A stretch of 64,000 nt of DNA from Haloferula sp. BvORR071 (GCF_000739615.1 NZ_BATP01000001.1:1-64000), one strand, 5' to 3'. Shown: positions 17,754 to 26,622, counted from the first letter of the stretch. The notes: generated by a model from the sequence alone, not told the origin. Program-made: numbers and translations.

Positions 17754-18230
17754 ATGGAGCTTCTCGTCATCCGTCACGCGAAGGCCGAGGACATTTCCGC
17801 CTCGGGGAGCGACTTCGACCGCGCGCTCGTGGAGAAGGGCTATGGCCAGTCCAAGCGCTTGGGGGCCTTCCTGAAGCGCATCGACCGTCGGCCGGACGTG
17901 GTGCTCACCAGTCCGCTGGTCCGCGCGCGTCAGACTGCGGAGACCTTATGTCAGGCCGCGGAGATGCCCGGCCCTGTGACCCAAGGCTGGCTGGCCTGCG
18001 GCATGGATCCGGAGACGGCGATCCGCGAGCTGGTGGCCTTCAGCGATTTCGAGCGCGTCGCGATCGTCGGGCACGAACCGGACCTGTCTTCGCTGATCGA
18101 GTGGCTGTTAGGCTGCAGCGGCAGCTCGGTGGAGGTGAAAAAGGCGAGCATCACCGGCTTGCTGGTGCATCCGCCGGCATGGCATGCGCGGCTGCTGTTT
18201 CACATCCCGCCGACGCTGTTGGCGGAGTAG
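17754..18230 (+). CDS. sixA: SixA-like phosphohistidine phosphatase
   Basis: 158 residues, the length of SixA. The histidine-phosphatase signature LLVIRHAKAED is at the N-terminus, VVLTSPLVRARQTAE in the middle and the second catalytic His in VAIVGHEPDLSSL. SixA dephosphorylates phosphohistidine on Hpt domains or the PTS protein NPr. It is probably cotranscribed with fabG and ends three bases before the convergent HNH gene. Confidence 0.87.
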   Translation: MELLVIRHAKAEDISASGSDFDRALVEKGYGQSKRLGAFLKRIDRRPDVVLTSPLVRARQTAETLCQAAEMPGPVTQGWLACGMDPETAIRELVAFSDFERVAIVGHEPDLSSLIEWLLGCSGSSVEVKKASITGLLVHPPAWHARLLFHIPPTLLAE

Positions 18231-18232
18231 AC

Positions 18233-18967
18233 CTACGGCACAATCAGCAGCTTCCGAATTTCTCGGATCAGATTTACATACGCCTCATAAGCCGCGCGTG
18301 AGAGTGAATTTAGATCTTCCATGCATTGTTTAAACTGTGCGCGGACGAGCGGATCAGAGTGCATGTCCCATTCCTTCGGTAGTCGAAGCAAATATTCCCG
18401 GTCGGGAACTGCTGAGATGCGGCGAAAGGACTCACCATCCAAAAATTTGAGGAACGCGGATCTGAAATCGGATCGGAACCCCTCGCATGTGGGATCTAGA
18501 TACTGAGAGTCTATTCGGTTCACTAGCTCCTCAATCTTGCATAGAAAGTCGTATGTAGACCTCTGGAAGGTTTGTCCCCAACATTGGTCCTGCAGGATTT
18601 CTCTGGCGATGCTTTCTGGAAGCTTCTCTCGGAAAGTTGCAAAAATCTGGCGGTCTACGGCTCGTCTCTCGCCATCGAATATAGCTGGGGTGGTTTCCGC
18701 GATGCGGCCGTACCACCGATCTCTATGAGCCCTCAATTCGCTGGGCCGATACCGGTTCCCTTTGGGGTGGGAGGCGTTGTAGTGCTGAACGTCTGCATGG
18801 CAATCGAAGCAGAGAGCGATGCAGTTCTCGAAGGTGTCGTCACCGCCTTGGGATTCTGGCTCAATGTGATGACATTCTAGTTTGATTCCAGCGAATCGAC
18901 GACAGACGCAGCAGTGACGGCCAGCCGCAACCAGCGCCTCCTCTTTCACTTTAGGAGAGAATGCCAT
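18233..18967 (-). CDS. HNH endonuclease domain protein
   Basis: 244 residues. The N-terminal third is an HNH nuclease: HCCVCRRFAGIKLECHHIEPESQGGDD-type layout with zinc cysteines at 19-22 region, the HH pair at 33-34, then FENCIALCFDCHADVQHY supplying N and the second zinc pair. The C-terminal two thirds (about 80-244) is helical and charged, with no domain I can name. Codons are visibly richer in A/T than the flanking fabG and pssA, pointing to horizontal transfer. With the cyclodeaminase-like gene it forms a two-gene accessory patch. A defence or mobile-element role is inference. Confidence 0.8.
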   Translation of the reverse strand: MAFSPKVKEEALVAAGRHCCVCRRFAGIKLECHHIEPESQGGDDTFENCIALCFDCHADVQHYNASHPKGNRYRPSELRAHRDRWYGRIAETTPAIFDGERRAVDRQIFATFREKLPESIAREILQDQCWGQTFQRSTYDFLCKIEELVNRIDSQYLDPTCEGFRSDFRSAFLKFLDGESFRRISAVPDREYLLRLPKEWDMHSDPLVRAQFKQCMEDLNSLSRAAYEAYVNLIREIRKLLIVP

Positions 18968-19140
18968 AGGGAGAGTCAGAGCTTATCGACCGATTACCGT
19001 TCAGTAAGCCTACTTCGGGCTCGCAGCTCGAGTTGGAGATTTCGGCTCGGGTACTTCGCTTCGCTCAGGGAAGCAGATGCAGAGCGCGTAATTGGCGGCG
19101 TGGTTGTGCTCAGGGGCGGACAAGAATCTCAATCGGGCGA

Positions 19141-19833
19141 TCAAAGTTGGAGTTCCAGTTGGTTGGCTTCTGATGTCTCCACTTGAAGCCTTGTAACCCT
19201 GCGGAATTGCTCCGACTGAAGATCGAGAACTTCGCGGAGAAGGTTGTCCGCCTTCAATTTTGTGATGACAGCCCAGTCACCCGATCGGAAGCTCTTCAAG
19301 TTTAGAAAGGTGATGAAGAGTGCACTTGAAGCCGCGGAAATCGCCGCGCTAATTGCCAGTCCGGAATCACCTCTTGCTGATTTGAATCCAACGTCAAAGA
19401 CGCGGCTAGCAATTCGGCCCAGCTCTACCGATATTTCCGCAATTTCGATGGGGAAATCGGTGGCGATTCTTAGTTCCTCCAGAGCGGTGTCCCGAAGCCT
19501 TCTCTCGCCTGGTTTGGCATCCCGAGTCTGTCGGGCTCGAACCACCCGATCAAATTGATCCGCATCGAGCTGGACCAATTCTTTGAGCCTAGGTTCATGG
19601 GCTTTGATTATTCGGTCTCTCAAGAATTGTAGCTCGGCCCAAGCGGCCTGATAAGCTTCCCTCTCTAACGTGAGGGAGATCACTGTGATAATGAACTTGG
19701 CTGAAAGCACCCCCACAAGAGCCGCACCGCTCCCTGAGCCAGGTTTGTGGCCGCCGCTTCCAAACCGTTCGAGAAGGTCACCCGTTGTGAGGGCTAGTAA
19801 TTCAATCTGTTTGACCTCGGTTTCGACGGGCAT
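19141..19833 (-). CDS. Cyclodeaminase/cyclohydrolase (FTCD_C) fold protein
   Basis: 230 mostly helical residues. HKPGSGSGAALVGVLSAKF resembles the PGGGSVAA loop of formiminotransferase-cyclodeaminase/methenyl-THF cyclohydrolase proteins, DADQFDRVV matches the conserved D-x-x-AF/V helix, and KSARGDSGLAISAAISAASSAL matches the SDAGVAA segment. The standard family uses folate; here several consensus positions are changed, so enzyme activity is uncertain. It shares the lower GC of the HNH gene upstream. The 173 bases between the two genes hold nothing identifiable. Confidence 0.65.
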   Translation of the reverse strand: MPVETEVKQIELLALTTGDLLERFGSGGHKPGSGSGAALVGVLSAKFIITVISLTLEREAYQAAWAELQFLRDRIIKAHEPRLKELVQLDADQFDRVVRARQTRDAKPGERRLRDTALEELRIATDFPIEIAEISVELGRIASRVFDVGFKSARGDSGLAISAAISAASSALFITFLNLKSFRSGDWAVITKLKADNLLREVLDLQSEQFRRVTRLQVETSEANQLELQL

Positions 19834-19878
19834 TCAAAGACAATGGGTTTAGTGGAGGGATATCTACCCGAGATTTTG

Positions 19879-20430
19879 TTACGGGTCCATCTCCAGCCTG
19901 TAACGCGGAACTTTCGGATCCACCTCACGACTCCAAGCATCGATCCCTCCCTTAAGCGCCTTCGTATTCTTCATCCCGTGGCCGAGGAACCAGGCGCAGG
20001 TGTCGAGCACGTGCTTGCCGGAGTGGTCATGGAGGATGATCCGGCGCTGGGGATCGCCGCCGAAGAGCTTTTGCTGGAGTTCTTGGTCGAGGAAGACCGC
20101 GCCGGGCAGGCTCACGGCCTCGTGCTCCTCGCGGGTGCGGGTGTCGAGCAGGAGGGGAGGGGCGGGGGAATCCAGTTCGGCCTTCAGCTCGGCCGGGGAG
20201 ATCATCATCGACTCATCATGGGCGTGGCTGGCCAGCAGGTGCTCGCGGACTTCTGCGGTATCCAGGGGGCCGGAGCGGGCGCAGAGTTCGGCGAGGGTCT
20301 CGGTGTCCGCGAAGCCGCAGCTCTGGCAGCCGCCGAGGTGATAGCGCGAAAAAAGGGCGCGCCGGGCGCCCGGAAGGGCGGCCATGATGTCTCCCATCGG
20401 GGTCTCGGCGGTGATGCTGGCGGGGTCCAC
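19879..20430 (-). CDS. Rhodanese-like protein lacking the active-site cysteine
   Basis: 183 residues, GTG start at 20430. The N-terminal part (GDIMAALPGARRALFSRYHLGGCQSCGFADTETLAELC, given here as its main motif CQSCG) resembles the DUF1858-type redox-disulfide domain linked to hybrid-cluster proteins. The C-terminal part is a rhodanese fold: LLDTRTREEHEAVSLPGAVFL, then RIILHDHSGKHVLDTCAWFLGHGM and LKGGIDAW. In active rhodaneses a Cys starts the catalytic loop; here that place reads HDHSGKH, so it is probably catalytically inactive or a binding module. It is divergent from pssA. Confidence 0.78.
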   Translation of the reverse strand: MDPASITAETPMGDIMAALPGARRALFSRYHLGGCQSCGFADTETLAELCARSGPLDTAEVREHLLASHAHDESMMISPAELKAELDSPAPPLLLDTRTREEHEAVSLPGAVFLDQELQQKLFGGDPQRRIILHDHSGKHVLDTCAWFLGHGMKNTKALKGGIDAWSREVDPKVPRYRLEMDP

Positions 20431-20502
20431 GCCGGGACGCTAACGGGGCGGGGGAGAAATTCCACTGTTTCAACCGCCAATTCCGGGTCATGTTCCCGGC
20501 GC

Positions 20503-21417
20503 ATGTCGCGTTACGTCGATCCCAACGAACCGAGAATCTACCTGCTGCCGAACCTGATGACGGCCGGCAACCTCGCCTGCGGCTTTTTCGCGGTGCTGAC
20601 GATTTTCAAGGGTATCATGATGGCTACCAAGGGCGGCGGCTACGATTTCGCGGAGGCGGCGAAATATTACGAGCAGGCCATCCTGCTGATCTTCGCCTCC
20701 TGTATCTTCGACCTGCTGGATGGGCGTCTGGCCCGTCTCGGAGGCAAGGAATCGCCCTTCGGCCGGGAGTTCGACTCCTTGGCGGACGTGATCTCTTTCG
20801 GCATGGCCCCCTCCTTGCTGATGGCCAAGGCGGTGCTCTTCCCGCTGGATGAGGAAGTGAGGGTGCCCGGTTTGAGCTGGGGGCTGGCTTGCATCTATGT
20901 CCTCTGCGGTGCCATCCGCTTGGCGCGCTTCAATTGCCTGGCAGCCCTGCCGAAGTCTGCCCATGTCGGCTCGGATTTTCGCGGCATCCCGATTCCCATG
21001 GCTGCGGGTTTCATTTCCTCCCTGACCTATCTGGTCATCTATTACAACGAGCGGGATGTGAACCTCGGCGCATGGAAATATGTCCTGGCCGGGGCGATGC
21101 TGGGACTTTCGATGCTGATGGTGAGCAACGTGCGCTACCCGAGCTTCAAGAAAGTCGGCTGGCGGACCCGCGGCACCCCGCTGGTGATCGTGTTCGCGGT
21201 GGTGACCGTGATCGCGATCGTGCGCTTCCACTACATCATGCCCGCGGTGCTTTTCAGCGCCTACCTGTTGTATGGCCTGGCGGTGCGGCCCTTCCTTTCC
21301 GTGAAGGTGCAGAAGGAGATCGAGGAGACTACCGAGGATTCCGATGGTCCCGATGGTCCCGATGGTGCTGAGGAATCGTCCGAGACCGAGCCGGACGCGG
21401 AGAATCGGATTGAATGA
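20503..21417 (+). CDS. pssA: CDP-diacylglycerol--serine O-phosphatidyltransferase
   Basis: 304 residues from ATG 20503. The CDP-alcohol phosphatidyltransferase signature D-G-x2-A-R-x8-G-x3-D-x3-D is complete (Asp73, Gly74, Ala77, Arg78, Gly87, Asp91, Asp95). About eight membrane segments follow, with IRLARFN and FRGIPIPMAAG typical of PssA. It makes phosphatidylserine for phosphatidylethanolamine. The C-terminus carries an acidic tail with three DGP-type units encoded by 9-base direct repeats (about 21343-21368), not part of the catalytic domain. Its stop overlaps the next ATG by four bases. Confidence 0.92.
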   Translation: MSRYVDPNEPRIYLLPNLMTAGNLACGFFAVLTIFKGIMMATKGGGYDFAEAAKYYEQAILLIFASCIFDLLDGRLARLGGKESPFGREFDSLADVISFGMAPSLLMAKAVLFPLDEEVRVPGLSWGLACIYVLCGAIRLARFNCLAALPKSAHVGSDFRGIPIPMAAGFISSLTYLVIYYNERDVNLGAWKYVLAGAMLGLSMLMVSNVRYPSFKKVGWRTRGTPLVIVFAVVTVIAIVRFHYIMPAVLFSAYLLYGLAVRPFLSVKVQKEIEETTEDSDGPDGPDGAEESSETEPDAENRIE

Positions 21418-22193
21418 GGCATGATTCCGGCTTACCAGTCGGGATCATCATGGGGACTCTGGTGTCCATCCGCCGCCACTTCGCGGTCGCAGGCTCGGCT
21501 TGGCTGCTTGCCGTGGGAGGCATCGGCGCGGCGCGGGCCTTGGAATTCTCGACCGTGGTGATCGACGCCGGCCACGGCGGCAACGACCAGGGTACCTCTT
21601 GGGCGGGAGTAAAGGAGTCGCAACTCACGCTTCAAGTGGCGGAGCGAGTGGAAGCCCTGCTGAAGAAAAAGGGGCTCAAGACCGAGATGACCCGTCGCAG
21701 CGATATCTTTCTCCCACCGGATGGCCGGATCGAGGTCGCGAACCGACAGCAGGAGTCCTCGATTTTCGTTAGCATCCATTTCAACTCCAGCTCGAGCTGG
21801 ATCTTCCGCGGCGTCGAGAGTTTCTACGGCGGACCGGCTTCGATGCCCTTGGCGCGGGAAATCCAGAACCGCATGGCCAAGGAGCTCAATACCGACAACC
21901 GCGGGATCAAGCGGCGGCTCGACCTCAGGGTGCTGCGCCTGACCAAGGGGCCCGCCGTGCTGCTGGAGTGCGGCTTCCTGAGCCACCCGGTGGAGCGCGT
22001 GCGCAGCCAATCCACGGCCTACCAGCAGACCCTGGCACAGGCGATTTGCGATGGGATCATGGCCGTCCACGATGAGCCGCGTGCCAAGCCCATGGAATGG
22101 CTGGATCGAGATTGGCCCTCATGGACTGATTACACCCTTCTTGGATGGGTTCGCCACGGCCTCAATCAGCTTCTCCGCGACCGCAGGCCATGA
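21414..22193 (+). CDS. N-acetylmuramoyl-L-alanine amidase (Amidase_3)
   Basis: Zinc amidase cleaving the MurNAc-L-Ala bond of peptidoglycan in the periplasm. Motifs are VVIDAGHGGNDQG (first zinc His), Glu in KESQLTL, FVSIHFNSS (second zinc His) and VLLECGFLSHPVE (catalytic Glu). The first ATG overlaps the pssA stop (ATGA), suggesting translational coupling; an ATG at 21450 would give a more compact signal peptide (HFAVAGSAWLLAVGGIGAARA). After the catalytic domain a short Trp-rich tail (EWLDRDWPSWTDYTLLGW) overlaps the convergent lpxA by 75 bases. Confidence 0.88.
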   Translation: MRHDSGLPVGIIMGTLVSIRRHFAVAGSAWLLAVGGIGAARALEFSTVVIDAGHGGNDQGTSWAGVKESQLTLQVAERVEALLKKKGLKTEMTRRSDIFLPPDGRIEVANRQQESSIFVSIHFNSSSSWIFRGVESFYGGPASMPLAREIQNRMAKELNTDNRGIKRRLDLRVLRLTKGPAVLLECGFLSHPVERVRSQSTAYQQTLAQAICDGIMAVHDEPRAKPMEWLDRDWPSWTDYTLLGWVRHGLNQLLRDRRP

Positions 22194-22895
22194 CTGGGCC
22201 CGGGCCTCGGCGATGGCTTCCTGGCGGAGCTTGAGCGGGTGGAAGATCAGCTGATAGGCGCGTTTGATCGCTGCGCGCTCCTCCAAACTCAAGCCGGCTC
22301 GCTTCAGCCCAACGGAGTTCAGGCCCGCGAGCTGGTTGATGCCGTAGACGATGCAGTAGGGAGGTACATCCTGGCTGACGGCGGTGTTGCCTTGGACCAT
22401 CGCGAGGTTACCGATCTTCACGAACTGGTGTAGGCCCGCACCACCGCCGATGAATGACTTGTCGCCGATCTGCACGTGGCCGCCGAGCATCACGTTGTTC
22501 GCTAAGATATTGCCATCTCCCAAGCGCACGTCGTGGGCGAGGTGCACGCCGGTCATGAGATAATTGCCTTCGCCCATGACGGTGAGACCGCCGGCCTTCG
22601 CGCCGCGGTGGACGGTGACGTACTCGCGCAGGATATTGCGCGGACCGATCACCACACCGGAGCCGCAGGTGGGATCGAAATGCAGGTCCTGGGGATCGCA
22701 GCCGACCACGGCACCCCAGCCGATGTCGCAACCCTCGCCGATCGAGGTATTGCCGGAAATCCAGGCATGGCCGCCGATCTTCACGCCTGCGGCCAGCTTC
22801 ACCGGGCCCTCGATGACGGTAAAAGGGCCGACGCTGACGTCGTCGGCGAGTTCGGCTTCCGCGGAAACTTGGGCAGTGGGATGGATGCTGGGCAC
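22119..22895 (-). CDS. lpxA: Acyl-ACP--UDP-N-acetylglucosamine O-acyltransferase
   Basis: 258 residues, the typical LpxA length. Hexapeptide repeats of a left-handed beta helix run from residue 3 (IHPTAQVS) to about 190; the catalytic-region motif is GVHLAHDVRLGDG with the essential His, and the C-terminal helical part contains NSVGLKRAGLS and IKRAYQLIF. First step of lipid A synthesis in the cytoplasm, hence evidence for an LPS-bearing outer membrane. The 3' end overlaps the amidase on the other strand by 75 bases. Confidence 0.93.
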   Translation of the reverse strand: MPSIHPTAQVSAEAELADDVSVGPFTVIEGPVKLAAGVKIGGHAWISGNTSIGEGCDIGWGAVVGCDPQDLHFDPTCGSGVVIGPRNILREYVTVHRGAKAGGLTVMGEGNYLMTGVHLAHDVRLGDGNILANNVMLGGHVQIGDKSFIGGGAGLHQFVKIGNLAMVQGNTAVSQDVPPYCIVYGINQLAGLNSVGLKRAGLSLEERAAIKRAYQLIFHPLKLRQEAIAEARAQSWPAVAEKLIEAVANPSKKGVISP

Positions 22896-22981
22896 GGGGG
22901 TTTTGTAGATAGAGGGGATGCGGGAGGCAAGGGACAGAGCGGGTTCACCTTTTCACCATTGAGTACCGCCCGGGCCCGGCC

Positions 22982-24172
22982 ATGGTCCCGGGCGTGAGGA
23001 TACACCGGACGCTGGCCGAGGGATGCATGGAGATTCTGCGCGGGGTTTTCGAGGGCGGCCGGGTGCTGGACCGTGAGCTGGAGCAAACCTTCCGCGCGAA
23101 CCCGAAGTGGGGCAAACGCGACCGCGGCTTCATCGCGGAGACGGTTTTCGAAGTGACCCGCTGGCGGCGGGCCCTTGCCTTCGTGGTGGAAGGAGACTCG
23201 CTGGAGGCGCTGTGCGCGGCGCAATGGAACCGCGCCGGTCTAGAGATCCCGGACTGGTGGAGCTGGCAGGGCCGCCGGGTGCCGGAAATGACGGCACGCG
23301 AGGAGCTGCTGGGTTCCGAGCCGCGCGCGATCCATGAGTCGATGCCGGATTGGTTGGACGAGCGCTGCGCCCGGGAGATCGGCGGGGCGTGGGATGCGGA
23401 GCTTTCGGCGCTGAACCGTCGGGCTCCCGTCTTCCTGCGGGTGAACCGGCTTCGGCTGACGCCCGCCGAAGCGATCGGCTGGCTGGCGGATAACGGCGTG
23501 CAGGCCTCGCCGGTGGATGGCGCGCCGGACGCTCTGGTGCTGCCGGAGGGCAAGAGCTTGCCCAAGCCGCTGGCCGCAGAGGGGCTGGTAGAAATTCAGG
23601 ATGCGGGCTCGCAGATGATTGCGCCCTTGCTCGAAGTAGAGCCGGGAATGCGGGTGATCGATGCCTGTGCCGGTGCTGGCGGCAAGACCCTGCACCTCGC
23701 CGCGCTGATGCAGGGCAGGGGAGAGATCGTGGGGATGGATCTATCCGCGGCGAAGCTGAGCGAGCTTCGGCGTCGCGCCAGCCGAGCGGGGACCCGCATC
23801 ATCCGCACCGACTCCTGGCGGGCGGATACCTTGAAGCGCTACGCCGGCTGGGCCGATCGGGTCTTGATTGATGCGCCCTGCTCCGGCTTGGGGACTTTGC
23901 GGCGCCAGCCAGACCTGAAGTGGCGGCTCAACGAGGCGACGATCGAGAAGACCCGCAGGGTGCAACGCAAACTGCTGGATCACTACACCGAGTTGCTGAA
24001 GCCGGGCGGGAAATTCGTCTATGCGACCTGCTCGGTGCTGCCCTCGGAGAACGAAGGGCAGCTGGAGTCGCTGGCCGAGCGAGACGGGAGATTCAAGGTG
24101 GAGGCGGAGATCAAGGTCTCGCCCTCGGCCACGGGGTGGGACGGGTTCTATGCGGCGCGGCTGGCCTTGTAG
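22982..24172 (+). CDS. RsmB/NOP2-type rRNA cytosine-C5 methyltransferase
   Basis: 396 residues. An N-terminal NusB-like helical domain (about 8-140; RDRGFIAETVFEVTRWRR) leads to a Rossmann methyltransferase: VIDACAGAGGKTLHLAALM binds SAM, VLIDAPCSGLGTLRRQPD carries the motif IV cysteine, and FVYATCSVLPSENEGQL the catalytic motif VI cysteine. Family members methylate C967 of 16S rRNA (RsmB) or other sites. It is divergent from lpxA. An inverted repeat GTAGCG/CGCTAC follows the stop but is too short to call a terminator. Confidence 0.87.
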   Translation: MVPGVRIHRTLAEGCMEILRGVFEGGRVLDRELEQTFRANPKWGKRDRGFIAETVFEVTRWRRALAFVVEGDSLEALCAAQWNRAGLEIPDWWSWQGRRVPEMTAREELLGSEPRAIHESMPDWLDERCAREIGGAWDAELSALNRRAPVFLRVNRLRLTPAEAIGWLADNGVQASPVDGAPDALVLPEGKSLPKPLAAEGLVEIQDAGSQMIAPLLEVEPGMRVIDACAGAGGKTLHLAALMQGRGEIVGMDLSAAKLSELRRRASRAGTRIIRTDSWRADTLKRYAGWADRVLIDAPCSGLGTLRRQPDLKWRLNEATIEKTRRVQRKLLDHYTELLKPGGKFVYATCSVLPSENEGQLESLAERDGRFKVEAEIKVSPSATGWDGFYAARLAL

Positions 24173-24207
24173 CGAATGGCGCAGCCAGTCCGCTACGAGA
24201 GGGTCGC

Positions 24208-24801
24208 TCACAAATCCACCAGCCCGATCTGCTCCGGCGGCGGGCGCTTGCCGCGGACGACCTTCACCGGGGTGCCGACCTTGGCCACGGCGTAGAGCTC
24301 CGGGACGAAGTCCTTCGGCAGGCGGATGCAGCCGTGGGAGGCGGCCTCGCCGGGAAGCGGGATCTCGCCGGCGTGCAGGCCCACGCCGTAGTTGGTGATC
24401 CGCATCCAGTAGTGCATCGGCGCAGGATGGTAGAACTCACCCTCGGGCACCGGGGTGGTGGGGCGGGCGTCGCCGTTGGTCACATTGCCTGCGGCATCGG
24501 CGATCCAGCCGTAGCGGTTGGATTCCTTGAGCTCCATCTTCTCGGTGATGGTGTAGTTGCCGGGCGGGGTGGAGTGACCTTCCTTGCCAGTCGAGACGAA
24601 GGACCAGCCGATCGGGCGGTCGCCCCGCTTGTAGATGGCGAGTTGCCGGCCGAGGTCGATCTCCACCGAGACTTCGCCGGGGCCGCCGTCATCGTGCCAG
24701 TCTGAAAGGACGGTGGTAGCCTTGGGCGGCGGTTGCGGCTTGAAGTAAGCGCAGGAGGGTAGGGCTATCGCGAGGAGGGCAGCGCAGGCGAATCGGGTCA
24801 T
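24208..24801 (-). CDS. L,D-transpeptidase lipoprotein (YkuD)
   Basis: 197 residues from ATG 24801, giving a lipoprotein signal with sixteen residues before Cys17 (AIALPSC). An upstream in-frame ATG at 24849 would destroy the signal's shape. The YkuD domain contains GKEGHSTPPGNYTI and the active site VGLHAGEIPLPGEAASHGC followed by IRL. Compared with the enzyme at 1426-2163 this has the classical YkuD active site. Predicted to act on peptidoglycan. It follows the metallopeptidase gene by 47 bases on the same strand. Confidence 0.87.
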   Translation of the reverse strand: MTRFACAALLAIALPSCAYFKPQPPPKATTVLSDWHDDGGPGEVSVEIDLGRQLAIYKRGDRPIGWSFVSTGKEGHSTPPGNYTITEKMELKESNRYGWIADAAGNVTNGDARPTTPVPEGEFYHPAPMHYWMRITNYGVGLHAGEIPLPGEAASHGCIRLPKDFVPELYAVAKVGTPVKVVRGKRPPPEQIGLVDL

Positions 24802-24848
24802 GGAGAGGCGGGCGGCGGGGTGAGTGCGTGGACGCCCGGATCGTGCCA

Positions 24849-25562
24849 CTAGTTAGTGCTGCTTTTCCAGCTTTTTTCGATCATCGCGAAACCGCTGGGG
24901 TCGAATTCCTTGAGCTCCGCGCGGTCGAAGGGCTGGAAGTCATTCCGGCCGAAGTAGGCCTCGCTACACTCGGCGAAGTATTCCATCGCGTTGTTCATGC
25001 CGTAGTGGCGCTGCTCCTTGGCACCCGTGCGGCGCACCTTCTCATACTTGTCGCTGGCCTGGGCCTGCTGGAATGCGGCAAGGACCTCGGGGTTGTCGTA
25101 GCCCTGCGGCAGGGAGCGGTGATGCCAGGCGTGGGACAGCTCGTGGAGGATCATGGACGGCTGGGTGCCGGACCAGTCGAGGAAGTTGTCGACGTTCTGG
25201 ATCTCGATCGAACGAGCCATTTCAATCACTCGTTTGTTCTCCCGGAGCCAGTCCAGAGAGGGGTGATAGCAGGCACCGGTCGAGGAGCTCCGGCTCAGCC
25301 AAAGGGGGACTTGCTTGAGCTGGGGGAGGGCGGCGGCTGGCACCGCTGCTTCCACGTCGGCGAGCTTCTGGTCGAGCAGGTCAAGAGCTGCCTGACGGCG
25401 AGGATAGTCAGCCAGCGACTTCTCGATCCGAACCTGCCAGCCCCGGATGCTGCGGGCTGGCTCGTAATCGTCGGCGCTCAACTCGGCGGCGTTCGCGGAG
25501 TGGTAGGAGGAGGCCGCGAGAACGATCGCGGCCAACAGGGCTGAGAGGCGTGTGACGGTCAC
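24849..25562 (-). CDS. Secreted zinc metallopeptidase-like protein (HEXXH)
   Basis: 237 residues with a signal peptide (LSALLAAIVLAASSYHSANA). The zinc-binding helix is SMILHELSHAWHH, and EYFAECSEAYFG supplies a likely third ligand Glu with a glycosyl-type E-x-x-x-E-A arrangement seen in gluzincin-like secreted proteases such as anthrax lethal-factor-related domains. Before the helix are WLSRSSSTGACYHPS and NVDNFLDWSG. No named family is certain. Probably cotranscribed with the L,D-transpeptidase lipoprotein downstream. Confidence 0.7.
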   Translation of the reverse strand: MTVTRLSALLAAIVLAASSYHSANAAELSADDYEPARSIRGWQVRIEKSLADYPRRQAALDLLDQKLADVEAAVPAAALPQLKQVPLWLSRSSSTGACYHPSLDWLRENKRVIEMARSIEIQNVDNFLDWSGTQPSMILHELSHAWHHRSLPQGYDNPEVLAAFQQAQASDKYEKVRRTGAKEQRHYGMNNAMEYFAECSEAYFGRNDFQPFDRAELKEFDPSGFAMIEKSWKSSTN

Positions 25563-25839
25563 TTGGATTGGAAACGGCAGCCAGCAATCTTCCTTTCAAA
25601 CGATTGCTCGATCGATGAATCCAAGCTTTAACCGGCTCTTAAGATTCGAGCGTGAGAGTTCATCTAATAAAACTATCATCAGTTCACTAGGTAGAGTTAT
25701 TCACATCTTGTGAACAATTTGTGAAGCGATTGATTCAATGAATCGTTTGCGGCATTGCCAGTTGAGCGGAACTGTTGTTTCAATCAAACTTTTGCCGACG
25801 CAAGATTGACCAGCGGGGTCGGATTTCGAGAATCGATTC
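25563..25839. other. A/T-rich intergenic region between divergent genes
   Basis: 277 bases, much richer in A/T than its surroundings, between the divergent metallopeptidase and DUF1080 genes; probably the promoter region of both. It contains the short palindrome GATTC-AAT-GAATC (about 25732-25744) and two nearby TTGTGAA copies (about 25707-25724). No confident -35/-10 pair is assigned because promoter consensus in this phylum is poorly defined. Confidence 0.4.
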
Positions 25840-26622
25840 ATGATCCGGCGGAACGTTCTTGGGTGCAGTCTTTTCCTCGCGGCAATCGCCATGGCTCCAG
25901 CCGCGGAGCGGGAATGGGTGAAGCTTTTCAACGGGGTGAATCTCGATGGCTGGACGCCGAAGATCACCGGACACCCGGCGGGTGAGAATGCCTTAAACAC
26001 TTTCCGGGTGGAGGATGGGATGATCAAAGTCTCCTACGCCGACTACCCGAAGTTCGAGGGCCAGTACGGCCACCTCTATTCGAACTTGGTCTACTCTCAC
26101 TACATCCTGCGGATGGAATACCGCTTCGAGGGCAAGATGATGGCCGATGCCCCGAGCTACGTGAACCTGAATAGTGGGGTCATGTATCACTCTCAGTCCC
26201 CCCTAAGCATGGGTTTGAAGCAATCGTTTCCGGTCAGCCTCGAGTTCCAATTTTTGGCGGACGAAGGGAAGGGCAAGCGCTCGACCGCGAACGTCTGTAC
26301 CCCGGGGACCAATCTGGAGATCGATGGCAAGCTAGTGACTCAGCACATCGTGGAGTCGACCGCGCCGACCTTTCCGGCTGGCGAATGGGTGAAGATCGAG
26401 CTGGAGGTCCATGGCGACGAGCAGGTGATCCACCGGGTGAATGGCAAGGAGGTGCTGCACTACCAGAAGCCTCAGCTCGACCCCGAGGGCCGGATCGAGG
26501 CGACCAAGCAGCTTTACGCTGCCGGTGCGGAGACACCGCTGCGCTTCGGTCACATCGCGCTGCAGGCAGAGGGGCAGGGGGTCTGGTTCCGGAATATCGA
26601 GCTCAAGCCGCTGGATGACTGA
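25840..26622 (+). CDS. DUF1080 (3-keto-disaccharide hydrolase-like) secreted protein
   Basis: 260 residues with a signal peptide (VLGCSLFLAAIAMAPAAE) and a concanavalin-like DUF1080 domain over nearly its whole length: VKLFNGVNLDGWTPKITG at the start, FRVEDGMIKV, YILRMEYRF, NSGVMYHSQSP, LEFQFLADE, WVKIELEVHGDEQVIHRVNG and the closing VWFRNIELKPL. The family, abundant in Verrucomicrobia and Planctomycetes, includes 3-keto-glycoside hydrolases acting on carbohydrate in the periplasm. The exact substrate is unknown. Confidence 0.88.
   Translation: MIRRNVLGCSLFLAAIAMAPAAEREWVKLFNGVNLDGWTPKITGHPAGENALNTFRVEDGMIKVSYADYPKFEGQYGHLYSNLVYSHYILRMEYRFEGKMMADAPSYVNLNSGVMYHSQSPLSMGLKQSFPVSLEFQFLADEGKGKRSTANVCTPGTNLEIDGKLVTQHIVESTAPTFPAGEWVKIELEVHGDEQVIHRVNGKEVLHYQKPQLDPEGRIEATKQLYAAGAETPLRFGHIALQAEGQGVWFRNIELKPLDD

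Noticed and set aside
19843..20502. Long N-terminal extension of pssA
   Set aside because: This part is antisense to the rhodanese gene; PssA homology starts at ATG 20503.
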